Source: Massilia oculi
GTDB taxonomy: Bacteria; Pseudomonadota; Gammaproteobacteria; Burkholderiales; Burkholderiaceae_D
Length of the DNA: 64,000 bases
Direction of reading: 5' to 3'
NCBI RefSeq assembly: GCF_003143515.1
Contig: NZ_CP029343.1
Span: 1,240,001 to 1,304,000 of the forward strand
Below the pieces are notes generated by a model, which had not been told where the DNA came from, did no database searches, and saw nothing but the letters and a program-made list of their open reading frames with translations. This document shows, one piece after another, positions 19,480-29,000 of this stretch (the stretch's first letter is position 1; every line of letters starts with the position of its first letter). The translations under genes and the position numbers were made by a program.

Positions 19480-20238
19480 TTACTTCGGCTGCATGCGGAT
19501 CGCGCCGTCCAGGCGGATCGTTTCGCCGTTGAGCATCACGTTCTCGATGATGGCCTTGGCCAGGTGGGCATACTCCTTCGGCATGCCGAGGCGCGGCGGG
19601 AACGGCACCATCTTGCCCAGCGAATCGCGCACTTCCTGCGGCATGTTCATCAGCATCGGGGTCTCGAAGATGCCCGGCGCGATGGTCATCACGCGGATGC
19701 CGTTGCGCGCCAGGTCGCGCGCCATCGGCAGGGTCAGGCCGGCCACGGCCGCCTTGGATGACCCGTAAGCCGCCTGCCCCATCTGGCCGTCGTAGGCCGC
19801 GACCGAGGCGGTGTTGATGATGATGCCGCGCTCGCCGAAATCGGACTCGGGCGTGTGGCTCATCGCCTCGGCCGCCAGGCGCGCCATATTGAAAGTGCCC
19901 ACCAGGTTGATGTTGACGGCGCGCTGGAACACGTCCAGCGGATGCGGACCATCCTTGCCGACGGTCTTGACGGCCGGCGCCACGCCGGCGCAGTTGACCA
20001 GGCCACGCAGGGTGCCGAGCGCCACGGCGGCCGCGACGGTGGCCTTGCCGTCCGCCTCCTGGGTGACGTCGCAGCGGACGAACTGGCCGCCAAGTTCAGC
20101 CGCCAGCGCGCGGCCGGCCTCTTCCTGGACGTCGGCGATCACGACTTTCGCGCCGCTCTCCGCCAGCATGCGCGCGGTGGCCGCGCCCAGGCCCGAGGCG
20201 CCGCCGGTGACGATGAAGACGTTGTTCTGGATGTGCAT
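19480..20238 (-). CDS. 3-hydroxyacyl-CoA dehydrogenase, HSD10/HCD2-like SDR
   Basis: Classical SDR of 252 aa with NAD motif TGGASGLGAATARML, NAG-type motif as NCAGVAP and catalytic Ser plus Y-x3-K in NTASVAAYDGQMGQAAYGSSKAAV. The long insertion RPLDVF-like region (HPLDVFQRAVNINLVGTFNMA) and the tail GIFETPMLMNMPQEVRDSL resemble type II 3-hydroxyacyl-CoA dehydrogenases, which oxidise 3-hydroxy-2-methylbutyryl-CoA and short 3-hydroxyacyl-CoAs in isoleucine and fatty-acid breakdown. A LiuR-like palindrome 43 bp upstream of the start fits control by branched-chain amino acid catabolism. It stands alone here, with no other liu genes in the window. Confidence 0.88.
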   Translation of the reverse strand: MHIQNNVFIVTGGASGLGAATARMLAESGAKVVIADVQEEAGRALAAELGGQFVRCDVTQEADGKATVAAAVALGTLRGLVNCAGVAPAVKTVGKDGPHPLDVFQRAVNINLVGTFNMARLAAEAMSHTPESDFGERGIIINTASVAAYDGQMGQAAYGSSKAAVAGLTLPMARDLARNGIRVMTIAPGIFETPMLMNMPQEVRDSLGKMVPFPPRLGMPKEYAHLAKAIIENVMLNGETIRLDGAIRMQPK

Positions 20239-20280
20239 GGTGATGTCCCTTTATAAAAGTTCTGGTGCTGCTTATTAACG

Positions 20281-20296
20281 TTTACGTTAACGTCAA
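20281..20296. promoter_or_regulatory. LiuR-like palindromic operator
   Basis: The 16-mer TTTACGTTAACGTCAA is a near-perfect palindrome resembling the MerR-type LiuR/LiuQ operators known for branched-chain amino acid and fatty-acid catabolism genes. It lies just upstream of the HSD10-like dehydrogenase, where it would overlap the promoter. Assignment to LiuR is inference; no liuR gene is in the window. Confidence 0.5.
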
Positions 20297-20348
20297 TCGG
20301 CATTGTAGCGAACTTTTCAGTGGAACCACCCTGTCGCCGCTCAGGAAT

Positions 20349-20864
20349 TCAGAAGCATTGCATCGTATTGCCGGTGCGGTTGCACAGGCGGCCTTCGCTG
20401 TTGACGCTGGCGTTGCCGACCTGGCCGGCCGTGGTGGCGCCGCTGGCGTCGGTGCAGGTGGCGCCGGTGCAGGCGCTGACCGGACGCGCGCTCGGGCCGA
20501 CCGGGGCCGGCGCGGTGGCCGGCGCCGGCGTGATGCGCGCGCTCGGCGGCACCGCCTGGCTATCCTGCGGACGCGGCATCGTTACCGGCGACGGCTGCGG
20601 ACGCACGTTCTGCGGCGCCGGGTGGGTGGCGGGATCGATGTCCTTCAGGCGCGACGGCTCCTGGCGGCCGGTGGCTTTTTCTTCCTGGGTCATGGGACGC
20701 ATGTCGATCGTCGGGGCCGGCGCCGTGGCCTGCTGGCCGTCGAGCGAGGGGCGATAAGTTGCGCCGGTGGCCGGTTGGCCCTGGGTGGTGCCGGTGGTCT
20801 GGGCGCCAGCGCCGATGGCGGTGGCGGCGAGCAGGACGGCAAGGATGGTTTTCGGCGTATTCAT
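20349..20864 (-). CDS. Small secreted Pro/Thr/Ala-rich protein of unknown function
   Basis: A 171-aa product with a clear Sec signal peptide (TILAVLLAATAIGAGAQ) followed by a low-complexity Pro/Ala/Thr/Gln region and a C-terminal segment with four cysteines (SACTGATCTDASG, then RLCNRTGNTMQCF) that could form two disulfides. No domain was recognised. The ATG at 20864 has an AGAGAGG ribosome site. Base composition and codon use look native. It is separated from neighbours on both sides, so it is probably monocistronic. Function unknown; the cysteine tail is the part most likely to be folded. Confidence 0.7.
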   Translation of the reverse strand: MNTPKTILAVLLAATAIGAGAQTTGTTQGQPATGATYRPSLDGQQATAPAPTIDMRPMTQEEKATGRQEPSRLKDIDPATHPAPQNVRPQPSPVTMPRPQDSQAVPPSARITPAPATAPAPVGPSARPVSACTGATCTDASGATTAGQVGNASVNSEGRLCNRTGNTMQCF

Positions 20865-21000
20865 GGCAGACCTCTCTCTTGACTTGATCGATGACCTATT
20901 ATCGTCTTGTCAACGTGCGCACGGCGCACGAGAAACAATTTCTCACATAATCAAGGAGGCATGCAGGTCAAGCCGACAAGCAACCGCGCCCAAAAACGCC

Positions 21001-21078
21001 GTTCCCGCGGGGGCGGGAACTCAAGTTGCCTGCGTCATCGCGACACGTGGAAACCTGGGTTCCCGCCTGCGCGGGAAC
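21001..21078. repeat. Paired inverted palindromes (REP/BIME-like element)
   Basis: Two GC-rich palindromes, GTTCCCGCGGGGGCGGGAAC at 21001-21020 and GTTCCCGC-N4-GCGGGAAC at 21059-21078, are linked by about 38 bp whose ends are themselves partly complementary (GGGAACTCAAG against CTGGGTTCCC). The whole thing can fold as one long hairpin. It sits immediately downstream of adk, where it could slow transcription or protect the mRNA 3' end. A second element of the same design, with different stem bases, lies at 40611-40698. Confidence 0.75.
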
Positions 21079-21113
21079 GACTTTTACTGCCAACCTGCTT
21101 TGGGTTGCTGCGC

Positions 21114-21785
<672 letters not shown>

Positions 21786-21953
21786 CTAGAAAATAATGAA
21801 AATTGCTGCGGATTGTATAAATTATGTTTGCTGTTGCCAAGCCTTCTTGACACGGAAGTTACCACAAAAGTTGGCTTTCAAGCCAGTTTTGGGGGCCCGC
21901 GACCAGATTATTGATCCCGCGCAGATGGCCCCATCTTTACTCAGCGGTTGTCA

Positions 21954-22718
21954 TCAAGACGGATAATGCAGGCGGACCCGCGCGAGGTCGTCCGGCGTGT
22001 CCACGCCGCCGTGCGGCGCCTCTTGCGTGACATGCACGGCGATCGGGTAGCCGTGCCACAGCACGCGCAGCTGTTCGAGCGCCTCGATCGACTCGAGCGG
22101 CGATACGTCCAGCTTCGGATAGGCTTGCAGGAAGGCGTTGCTGTAGGCGTAGAGGCCGATATGGCGCAGCGGCGGATGTCCTGCGAACTGCGCCAGCGGC
22201 AGGGAGTCGTGGCTGGCCGCGAAGGCGTCGCGATGCCAGGGAATGGTGGCGCGCGAGAAGTACAGCGCGCGGCCGAGCTTGTCGAGCACGACCTTGACGA
22301 TGTTCGGGTTGAAGACGTCGATGGCGTCTTGGATCGGATGCGCGCAGGTGGCCATCGGCGTGTTGGCGTCGATGCGGGCGGCGCAGGCCGCGAGCAACGA
22401 TGGATCGATCAGCGGCTCGTCGCCCTGCAGGTTGACCACGACTTCGTGCGCGCCCAGGCCCAGCACCTGCGCCACTTCGGCGATGCGGTCGGTGCCGGAC
22501 GGGTGGTCGGCGCGGGTGAGCACCGCGCTCACGCCATGGGCGGCGCAGGCGGCGGCGATGTCTTCATGGTCGGTGGCGACGATGATGCGCGTCGCGCCGG
22601 ATGCGCGCGCGCGTTCGGCCACGCGCACCACCATGGGCTTGCCGCCCAGGTCGGCCAGCGGCTTGTTCGGCAGGCGGGTCGACGCCAGGCGCGCCGGGAT
22701 GATGACGGTAAAGCTCAT
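21954..22718 (-). CDS. kdsB: 3-deoxy-manno-octulosonate cytidylyltransferase
   Basis: Activates Kdo as CMP-Kdo for lipopolysaccharide core assembly. It is 254 aa, with the N-terminal CTP-binding motif IIPARLASTRLPNKPLADLGGKPM, the NLQGDEPLIDP segment and the C-terminal ESIEALEQLRVLWHG. It starts 20 bp after the Trm112-family gene and lies two genes after lpxK, the common betaproteobacterial order for lipid A/Kdo genes. All family signatures are intact and the length is normal. Confidence 0.96.
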   Translation of the reverse strand: MSFTVIIPARLASTRLPNKPLADLGGKPMVVRVAERARASGATRIIVATDHEDIAAACAAHGVSAVLTRADHPSGTDRIAEVAQVLGLGAHEVVVNLQGDEPLIDPSLLAACAARIDANTPMATCAHPIQDAIDVFNPNIVKVVLDKLGRALYFSRATIPWHRDAFAASHDSLPLAQFAGHPPLRHIGLYAYSNAFLQAYPKLDVSPLESIEALEQLRVLWHGYPIAVHVTQEAPHGGVDTPDDLARVRLHYPS

Positions 22719-22737
22719 GTCGTTCAGCCCGCCCTGC

Positions 22738-22908
22738 TCAGGCGGGTTCGATCTTGCGCGCCTGGTCGGCCCACATGATCGGGATGCCGTCGCGGATCGG
22801 ATAGGCCAGGCGGTCGGCGCGGCAGGTCAGCTCCTGCGCCTTTTTGTCGAGTTCAAGCGGTCCCTTGCACAACGGGCAGACCAGGATATCAAGCAAGCGA
22901 GCGTCCAC
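22738..22908 (-). CDS. Trm112-family zinc-ribbon-like small protein
   Basis: A 56-aa gene read from a GTG at 22908: it begins [20 protein letters not shown], continues with [18 protein letters not shown] and ends [18 protein letters not shown]. That is the full Trm112/YcaR family pattern, with C-P-x-C near residue 11 and a single further Cys near 29. It overlaps the last 20 bp of lpxK in another frame and stops 20 bp before kdsB, a conserved arrangement that supports translation coupling. The bacterial role of this family is not settled; eukaryotic relatives activate methyltransferases. Confidence 0.88.
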   Translation of the reverse strand: MDARLLDILVCPLCKGPLELDKKAQELTCRADRLAYPIRDGIPIMWADQARKIEPA

Positions 22909-23914
22909 GACATTTCTCCACGATTTGTTCGGCCAGGCGCAGGTCGAGCTGCGCCGTGACCGGCACGACCCACAGGCGTGGATCGTTCTTCAGATGATCA
23001 ATTTGCCGACATTTTACTGCATCCTTCTCGGTGATCAGGATGACATCGGCATCGACGCCGTCAAACGGCTCGTCCATGAAGTCGTGATGGTCGGGCAAGG
23101 GCAGCTCGCCGACCGTCAGGCCGGCCGCGCGCAGCATGGCGAAGAAGCGTCCCGGATTGCCGATGCCGGCGGCGGCCACGATGCGTCGATCTCCCAGCCG
23201 GGCCAGCGGCACCCGCTGGCCGCCCTGGAGCGGCTCGGCGAATTCTCCCGCCAGGTGCATGCGCCACGGCTGCCCACCGACCGCGCGCGCCAGGCCTGGG
23301 GAGATCGCGGGCGAGTTTACCACCGTGAAGTCGCGCCGGCGCGAAGGCGGCTCGCGCAAGGGGCCGGCCGGCAGCAGCCAGCCGTTGCCGACGCCGCGAC
23401 CGTCGAACAGGACGATCTCGACGTCGCGCGCCAGGGCGTAGTGCTGCAGGCCGTCGTCGGCGATCAGCACGTCGACCCCGGGATGCGCCGCCAGCAGCTT
23501 TCTTCCCGCCTCCACGCGGCGGCGTCCGACCACGACCGGGCACCCGGCGCGGGCCGCGATCAGCAGCGGCTCGTCGCCCACCGCGCGCGGATCGGACTGC
23601 GGGGTGACCTCCAGGGCCGCGCCTTCCTGGCCGCCATGGCCGCGCGAGATCACGCCGGGATTGAGGCCCGCCGCGCGCAGGCTTTCAACCAGCCAGATCG
23701 TCAACGGCGTCTTGCCGGTGCCGCCGATGAAGATATTGCCGACCACGATGACCGGCACCGGCAGGCGCTCGGCCTTTTTCAGGCCGGTGCAAAACAGCAG
23801 CCGGCGCAGGCCGGCCAGCAGGCGAAACAGCAGCGCCAGCGGCAGGAGCAGCAAGGCCAGGGGCCCGCGCCGGAGCCAGGCGCGGGTCAGGGTCGATTCG
23901 AGTCGGGAAGCCAT
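22889..23914 (-). CDS. lpxK: Tetraacyldisaccharide 4'-kinase
   Basis: Inner-membrane kinase that phosphorylates the 4' position of the lipid A disaccharide. It is 341 aa with an N-terminal membrane-associated helix ([18 protein letters not shown]), the P-loop [17 protein letters not shown], and the catalytic ISRGHGG and [12 protein letters not shown] segments characteristic of LpxK. It follows exbD by 42 bp and overlaps the next gene (Trm112 family), so all are likely one envelope-biogenesis transcript. Family assignment is secure. Confidence 0.95.
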   Translation of the reverse strand: MASRLESTLTRAWLRRGPLALLLLPLALLFRLLAGLRRLLFCTGLKKAERLPVPVIVVGNIFIGGTGKTPLTIWLVESLRAAGLNPGVISRGHGGQEGAALEVTPQSDPRAVGDEPLLIAARAGCPVVVGRRRVEAGRKLLAAHPGVDVLIADDGLQHYALARDVEIVLFDGRGVGNGWLLPAGPLREPPSRRRDFTVVNSPAISPGLARAVGGQPWRMHLAGEFAEPLQGGQRVPLARLGDRRIVAAAGIGNPGRFFAMLRAAGLTVGELPLPDHHDFMDEPFDGVDADVILITEKDAVKCRQIDHLKNDPRLWVVPVTAQLDLRLAEQIVEKCRGRSLA

Positions 23915-23956
23915 GCAGGAAGAAAAACGGCGCGCAGCCTACGCGCGCCTCGGGAA

Positions 23957-24397
23957 TTATTTGGCGGCGCCGGTCTGGGCCGCGAAGGTCAGCTTGTCGT
24001 AGCCGGCCACGCGCGCCGCTTCCAGCACGTTGATCACCATCTGGTGCATCGCGAACTGGTCGGCGTTGACGATGATCACCGGGCTGGCCACCACCTGGCC
24101 GCCGGGCGTGCGCGCGGCGTTTTTCATGTCCTGGGCCAGGCTGGCCACGCTGGTAAAGGCCACCGGCGTATTGTTGACCGTGTAGTTGCCCTTGGCATCG
24201 ACCGTCACATTGATCTCGAAGGGCTTGTCCGCCTGCTTCTCGGCCTCGGCCGTCGGCAGGGTGATCTGCAGCTCGGTGAACTTGCTGTAGGTGGTCGAGA
24301 CCATCAGGAAGATCAGGATCACCAGCAGCACGTCGATGAACGGGATCAGGTTGATCTCCGGTTCCTCGCGCTTGCGGCCGCGGCGAAAGTCCATCAT
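23957..24397 (-). CDS. exbD: Biopolymer transport protein ExbD/TolR family
   Basis: A 146-aa protein with one N-terminal membrane helix carrying the functional Asp in EINLIPFIDVLLVILIFLMV, followed by a periplasmic domain of about 95 residues. It works with ExbB to couple proton flow to TonB-dependent uptake (or, as TolR-like, to envelope constriction). Its ATG overlaps the exbB stop by 4 bp (ATGA), so translation is coupled. The window also has a TonB-dependent B12 receptor, but no tonB gene is adjacent here. Confidence 0.92.
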   Translation of the reverse strand: MMDFRRGRKREEPEINLIPFIDVLLVILIFLMVSTTYSKFTELQITLPTAEAEKQADKPFEINVTVDAKGNYTVNNTPVAFTSVASLAQDMKNAARTPGGQVVASPVIIVNADQFAMHQMVINVLEAARVAGYDKLTFAAQTGAAK

Positions 24398-25001
24398 TTG
24401 CGTGCCCCGTGGACGACGTCGACCAGCTTCACCGCCTGCAGTTCCATGTCGACGACATAGGTGTCGACCAGGTTGCGGAAGTGGCGATAGAACACCAGGG
24501 CCGGCATCGCGATCGCGATGCCGAAGCCGGTGTTGTACAGCGCGACCGAGATGCCGTGCGCCAGCTGAGCCGGGTTGTTGCCGCCGGTCGGGCTGGCGGC
24601 GCCGAAGATCTCGATCATGCCGACGATCGTGCCGAACAGGCCCATCAGCGGCGCCAGCGAGGCGATGGTGCCGAGCGTGGTGAGGAAGCGTTCCAGGTTG
24701 TGGGCGACGCCGCGGCCGGCCTCCTCGATCGATTCCTTCATCACGTCGCGCGGGGCATCGACGTTGCGCAGCGCCGCGGCCAGCACGGCGCCGAGAGGCG
24801 AGTTCTGTTCCAGCTTATCCACCACGTCGGGCGTCACCTTGCCGCTGCGGTAGACGCGGATGACTTCATCGAGCAGGTTGCGGGCAGGATCTTCTCGCGG
24901 CGCAGGGTGATCAGGCGTTCGACGATGAGGGCGACGGCGACGATCGACGCGACCAGCAGGAACCAGATGGGCCAGCCGGCGGCTTGAAAAATGGCGAGCA
25001 A
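24394..25001 (-). CDS. exbB: MotA/TolQ/ExbB proton channel family protein (frameshifted)
   Basis: The expected N-terminus is in one frame (TTG 25001 with AGGAG upstream: LLAIFQAAGWPIWFLLVASI and VERLITLRREKILP) and the rest in another (NLLDEVIRVYRSGKV through LGTIASLAPLMGLFGTIVGMI to the stop). The switch falls at a run of three G on the plus strand, 24882-24884; one more G would give ILPRNLLDE and a normal 202-aa protein with three membrane helices and the conserved channel motifs. Because the gene is essential-like and flanked by intact partners, an assembly error is more likely than a true break. It forms the first gene of the operon with exbD and lpxK. Confidence 0.88.
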
Positions 25002-25075
25002 GAGATACTCCTGAGAGGAAAAAAATCAATTCGGCAATGTAGCAAGTTGGCAGCAAAGCGGCAAGTAGAGTTCTT

Positions 25076-25926
25076 CACAACTTCTGTGGATAAAATTGTG
25101 CGCAATGACCGCGAGGTGGAACAAGTACCTTGATTTGTAAGGGCTTTCTGAGCCTGCGCAAGAAAATGGCAGCCTCATGACTTGCCTCAACCGAACCCTG
25201 GCCTGGGTATTTGCCCACTGGGATGCTGTAGTTGCGAACAAATTCTGTGGACAAAATTGTGCGCAAGGGTAGCCGGACTCAGCTAAGTGACTGATTTCTC
25301 GGGCTTAAATTGTTGAGCCTAAATTCCGGGCAGCGAAACCGGGCTGTACTTCGTCTTCGGTCATGTGGGGTTTCGCACACTTTTTGTGGACAAAAGTGTG
25401 AGCAATGAGCGATTTATGACAGTAAGCCTTTGATTTACCTCAATAAAATATCACTGCCTAAAATATTATCATATGGCATTTTTTGCCAACAAACTGTGCC
25501 TTGAAGGCGGTTTCTGCCTTGTTTGTTCGGCCTGAGAGACGCCCGTGCATACATTATTCGCCATGTGCACAATTTTTGTGGATAAGAATGTGAGGAAGGT
25601 CGAACTTTACCACTTAAGTGCTTGATTTAATTGGCATTAGATCAGGCCGCCCAAAAAGCAGGCAGCGGCGGTTGCAGCAGTTTCAGCGCGACAAAGGGCC
25701 GGGCGACCACGCTGCCAAGCTCCGGCCCACGCGAAAGGTTTGCACAGATTCTGTGGACAACTTTGTGATCAAGCTCCCGGCTAGGGACTTAAGTCATTGA
25801 TTCGTAACAATTCTACTTATCCTGCCCAATCGCTGCGCACTCCCCCTCAGATCGGATGAGTTCCCCACAGTTTTTGTGGATAAATCGCTCTCAAACGACA
25901 TTACCCCACCGATAAGTCATTGATTA
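25076..25926 (+). repeat. Array of six DnaA-box-like repeats in an AT-richer non-coding region
   Basis: No credible gene lies between exbB and xseA (25002-26053). Instead a unit recurs six times in the same direction: CACA-N5/6-TGTGGAYAA-N3-TGTG-N2-CAA, then 20-odd bases, then AAGT-N3-TGATT. The 9-mers sit at 25085, 25246, 25385, 25577, 25752 and 25875. Three are TGTGGATAA, the exact complement of the DnaA box TTATCCACA; three are TGTGGACAA. The TGATT motif follows each at 45, 45, 45, 44, 46 and 45 bp. Units are 123-192 bp apart with unrelated spacers, some holding stem-loops (for example near 25502-25520 and 25696-25733). The sixth copy has lost the TGTG-N2-CAA part. Candidate DnaA-titration or replication-linked locus; function unproven. 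Confidence 0.8.
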
Positions 25927-26053
25927 ACAACGAATTTCAATAGATTGCATTGAAAAGCAGCAACATCGTGCCCATCATGGCCCCGGCCGCCGAACCACCC
26001 GAGGCTTGCCGATGGAGGATAATGATTGTTTTCGCCATTTTCACCAGCCCGCC

Positions 26054-27415
26054 ATGCAAGCACCGAACGACGCCGATCCAGCCTTCACCGCCCCCGCCGT
26101 CCTGAGCGTCACCGCCCTGAACCAGCAAGTGGCGCGCCTGCTGGAGCGTTCGTTCCCGCTGGTGTGGATCGGCGGCGAGATCTCCAACTTCACCCGCGCC
26201 GCCTCCGGCCACTGGTATTTCACGCTGAAGGACGATGCGGCGCAGGTGCGCGCCGTGATGTTCCGCAGCCGCGCGCAGATGGCCGGCTTTATCCCGCGCG
26301 AAGGCGACAAGGTCGAGGTGCGCGCCCTGGTGACCCTGTACGGCGCGCGCGGCGACTACCAGATCAATGTCGAGGCGATCCGCCGCGCCGGCGTGGGCCA
26401 GCTCTACGAAGCGTTCCTGCGCCTGAAGGAAAAGCTGGCCGCGCAAGGCTTGTTCGACGCCGACCGCAAGCGCGCGCTGCCGCTGTTCGCGCGCAGCATC
26501 GGCATCGTCACCAGCCCGCAGGCGGCCGCCCTGCGCGACGTGCTGACCGCCCTGCGCCGGCGCGCCCCGCACGTGCGGATCGTGCTCTACCCTGCCCCGG
26601 TCCAGGGCCAGTTCGCGGCCGACAAGATCGCCGAAGCCATCATGACCGCCTCGCGCCGCGCGGAAGTGGACGTCCTGCTGGTCTGCCGCGGCGGCGGCTC
26701 GATCGAGGACTTGTGGAGCTTCAACGAGGAATGCGTGGCGCGCGCGATCGACGCCTGCGCGATTCCCGTGATCTCGGGCGTCGGCCACGAAACCGACGTC
26801 ACCATCGCCGACTTCGCCGCCGACGTGCGCGCCGCCACGCCGACGGCAGCCGCCGAACTGGCCGCCACGCCGCGCGCCGACTGGCTCGCCTCGCTCGAAG
26901 GCGACGCCCTCGACCTGCAGCGCGCCATGGAACGCCGCCTGCACGACGCCGGCCAGGGCCTCGACAACCTGAGCCGCCGCTTGCTCAGCCCCTCGGCCCA
27001 GATCGGCCACCAGCGCCTCAAATTGCTGTCGCTGGCCACGGCCATGACGCATGCGGTCAAGCTGCCGCTGAACCGCCACGGCCTGCTGCTCGCGCAGCTG
27101 CAGCAGCGCTGGTCGCGCCACCGCCCCGACATGGGCTCCTTGCGCGCCCGGCTGGCGTCCGACAGCCGCCACCTGAACGCGAGCCTGCGCAGCCAGCTCA
27201 AGGCGCGGCGCGAGGCGCTCAATGGCCTCGCGGCCCAGCTCGAGCTGCTGAACCCGCAGCGCACGCTGGAGCGCGGCTATGCCATCGTGCGCGACGGCAA
27301 GGGCCAGATCGTGCGCGACCCGGCCCAGATCCACGCCCGCGACACGCTGACGGTGCGACTGGCGAATGGCAGCGCCGAGGTCGGCGTGGCCCAGGTCCAG
27401 AGCGTCCTCGAGTGA
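26054..27415 (+). CDS. xseA: Exodeoxyribonuclease VII large subunit
   Basis: Large catalytic subunit of the single-strand-specific nuclease. Residues 15-115 are the OB-fold ([43 protein letters not shown]); then comes the catalytic domain with [38 protein letters not shown] and the C-terminal coiled coil ending at [14 protein letters not shown] chose ATG 26054 (453 aa) because homology begins shortly after it; an ATG at 26012 with GAGG upstream is a real alternative adding 14 residues. The small subunit xseB is not adjacent. It lies just downstream of the DnaA-box-like array. Confidence 0.93.
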   Translation: MQAPNDADPAFTAPAVLSVTALNQQVARLLERSFPLVWIGGEISNFTRAASGHWYFTLKDDAAQVRAVMFRSRAQMAGFIPREGDKVEVRALVTLYGARGDYQINVEAIRRAGVGQLYEAFLRLKEKLAAQGLFDADRKRALPLFARSIGIVTSPQAAALRDVLTALRRRAPHVRIVLYPAPVQGQFAADKIAEAIMTASRRAEVDVLLVCRGGGSIEDLWSFNEECVARAIDACAIPVISGVGHETDVTIADFAADVRAATPTAAAELAATPRADWLASLEGDALDLQRAMERRLHDAGQGLDNLSRRLLSPSAQIGHQRLKLLSLATAMTHAVKLPLNRHGLLLAQLQQRWSRHRPDMGSLRARLASDSRHLNASLRSQLKARREALNGLAAQLELLNPQRTLERGYAIVRDGKGQIVRDPAQIHARDTLTVRLANGSAEVGVAQVQSVLE

Positions 27416-27531
27416 ATCCCCAGCGCTTGCCGGGCCTGCAGAAACAGCAAGCCTGCACCGTTGCGCCATATTGCGTAGAATAACGGCGCTATAAGAACAG
27501 CAACCTTTCCCAACCACTAAGGAACGCACAC

Positions 27532-28110
27532 ATGGAACACACCCTGCCGCCGCTGCCGTATGCCAAGGACGCCCTGCAACCGCACATCTCGGCCGAGACC
27601 CTGGAATACCACCACGGCAAGCACCACCAGACCTATGTGACCAACCTGAACAACATGATCAAGGGCACCGAGTTCGAGAACCTGTCCCTGGAAGAGATCA
27701 TCAAGAAGTCGACCGGCGGCGTGTTCAACAACTCGGCCCAGGTCTGGAACCACACCTTCTTCTGGAACTGCCTGAGCCCGAACGGCGGCGGCGCGCCGAC
27801 CGGCAAGGCGCTGGACGCGATCAACGCCAAGTGGGGTTCGTTCGACAAGTTCAAGGAAGAGTTCAACAAATCGGCACTGGGCAACTTCGGCTCGGGCTGG
27901 ACCTGGCTGGTGCAAAAGGCCGACGGCAGCGTCGACATCGTCAACACCACCGGCGCCGGCACCCCGCTGACGACCGCCGACGTGCCGCTGCTGACCGCCG
28001 ACGTCTGGGAACACGCCTACTACATCGACTACCGCAATGCGCGCGCCAAGTTCCTGGAAGCGTTCTGGAACCTCGCCAACTGGGAATTCGTGAACAAGAA
28101 TTTCGTCTGA
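27532..28110 (+). CDS. sodB: Superoxide dismutase (Fe)
   Basis: Cytoplasmic superoxide dismutase of 192 aa. Metal ligands are visible: His in [12 protein letters not shown], His in [16 protein letters not shown], and Asp/His in [18 protein letters not shown]. The Gln in NNSAQVWNH is the position that marks iron-type enzymes. The ATG at 27532 follows AAGGAAC. A TAGAAT box at 27476-27481 is a possible -10 element. A strong terminator follows the stop, so the gene is monocistronic. Length and residues are standard. Confidence 0.96.
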   Translation: MEHTLPPLPYAKDALQPHISAETLEYHHGKHHQTYVTNLNNMIKGTEFENLSLEEIIKKSTGGVFNNSAQVWNHTFFWNCLSPNGGGAPTGKALDAINAKWGSFDKFKEEFNKSALGNFGSGWTWLVQKADGSVDIVNTTGAGTPLTTADVPLLTADVWEHAYYIDYRNARAKFLEAFWNLANWEFVNKNFV

Positions 28111-28155
28111 ATGCGCTGACCGTCGTGCCGCTCGCGGCATGATGCGTCGACGACC

Positions 28156-28182
28156 AGGGCCCGCTCGCGCGGGCCCTTTTTT
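28156..28182 (+). terminator. Rho-independent terminator of sodB
   Basis: The stem GGGCCCGC pairs with GCGGGCCC around a short TC loop and is followed by six T. It starts about 45 bp after the sodB stop and just before the convergent hypothetical gene at 28198. Confidence 0.9.
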
Positions 28183-28197
28183 CACCGGCGCCGGAGT

Positions 28198-28950
28198 CTA
28201 GTCGCCGCCACCGCCGCCGCAGCCACTCCCGCCTCCACCATCGCCGCAACTGTCGCTGCCGCCAGCGGAATCGAAGAGGACAATGCCGCCATCGCCGCTT
28301 TGCGCCGCAGTATGCGCCTGCGTCCCTGGCTTATACATCAGCGCCAGGTAGGTCATTTCACTGACCAGGCCCGCACCGAACAGCGCCGGCAGCGCGAGAT
28401 CGGGATGCACGCGCGCCGGCCCCGGCCTGCTGCCCGCCGCATCGAGACGCCGGTACACGATGTCGCCGTGCTCGATCCAGTAACCGTGGCCGTTCGGCAT
28501 GTGCAGGCGGGCGTCGAGTGCGAACAGCGGCGGCAGGCCGGGGCCGTGGGAAGGCCGCCCTTCCAGCGCGCGGCAGCCGACGAGCGTCTGCGCCAGGGCT
28601 GAGCGGTCAAGGGCCGACTGCGGCAGATGCGCGATCGTGGCGCCGAAATGGCGCCGGCAAAAGCGGGCGAGATCGTCGGCATCCCAGCGCATCCACGCAT
28701 GCCAGACCGAGTCCGCGGCCAGCGACGGCAGTGCGCACGGCTTGCCGCGCCGTGCGGATGCGTCGAAGAATTCCATCAGTCCGACAGCGGCCCGGTGGAA
28801 GAACAGGCGTCCGGTGGGCATGCCCGGAAATTCTTCCGGTCCAACACGCTGCCAGTAGGCGTGCAAGGCCGGCGCAAGCTGCACCAGCTGTTCACGATAG
28901 CGTGACCGCCGCAGTTCACGGCGCACGCGCCAGTCATCGATCCAGTTCAT
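28198..28950 (-). CDS. Hypothetical protein with glycine/cysteine-rich C-terminal tail
   Basis: A 250-aa soluble protein from ATG 28950 (the frame is open far upstream, but that portion overlaps the divergently shaped regulator gene and does not look coding). The core has DSVWHAWMRWDADDLARFCRRHFGATIAHLP, which resembles the W-H-x-H-type motif of plant and bacterial glycine-rich-domain proteins (DUF1399-like); this is a weak match. The last 30 residues are low-complexity Gly/Ser/Cys with an alternating pattern (SCGDGGGGSGCGGGGGD). No signal peptide. It is convergent with sodB and shares its terminator. Function unknown. Confidence 0.7.
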   Translation of the reverse strand: MNWIDDWRVRRELRRSRYREQLVQLAPALHAYWQRVGPEEFPGMPTGRLFFHRAAVGLMEFFDASARRGKPCALPSLAADSVWHAWMRWDADDLARFCRRHFGATIAHLPQSALDRSALAQTLVGCRALEGRPSHGPGLPPLFALDARLHMPNGHGYWIEHGDIVYRRLDAAGSRPGPARVHPDLALPALFGAGLVSEMTYLALMYKPGTQAHTAAQSGDGGIVLFDSAGGSDSCGDGGGGSGCGGGGGD

Positions 28951-29000
28951 CCGCCGCCATGCTCTTGGTTGACATGGCTGCATCATACCGCGCTTCGCTT

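Noticed and set aside
25618..25800. 60-codon open frame in the repeat array
   Set aside because: It runs through repeat units and spacer without family features; the array pattern explains the sequence better.
25076..25926. CRISPR array
   Set aside because: Repeats are diverged, units are 123-192 bp apart with spacers of uneven length well over 60 bp, and no cas genes are nearby.
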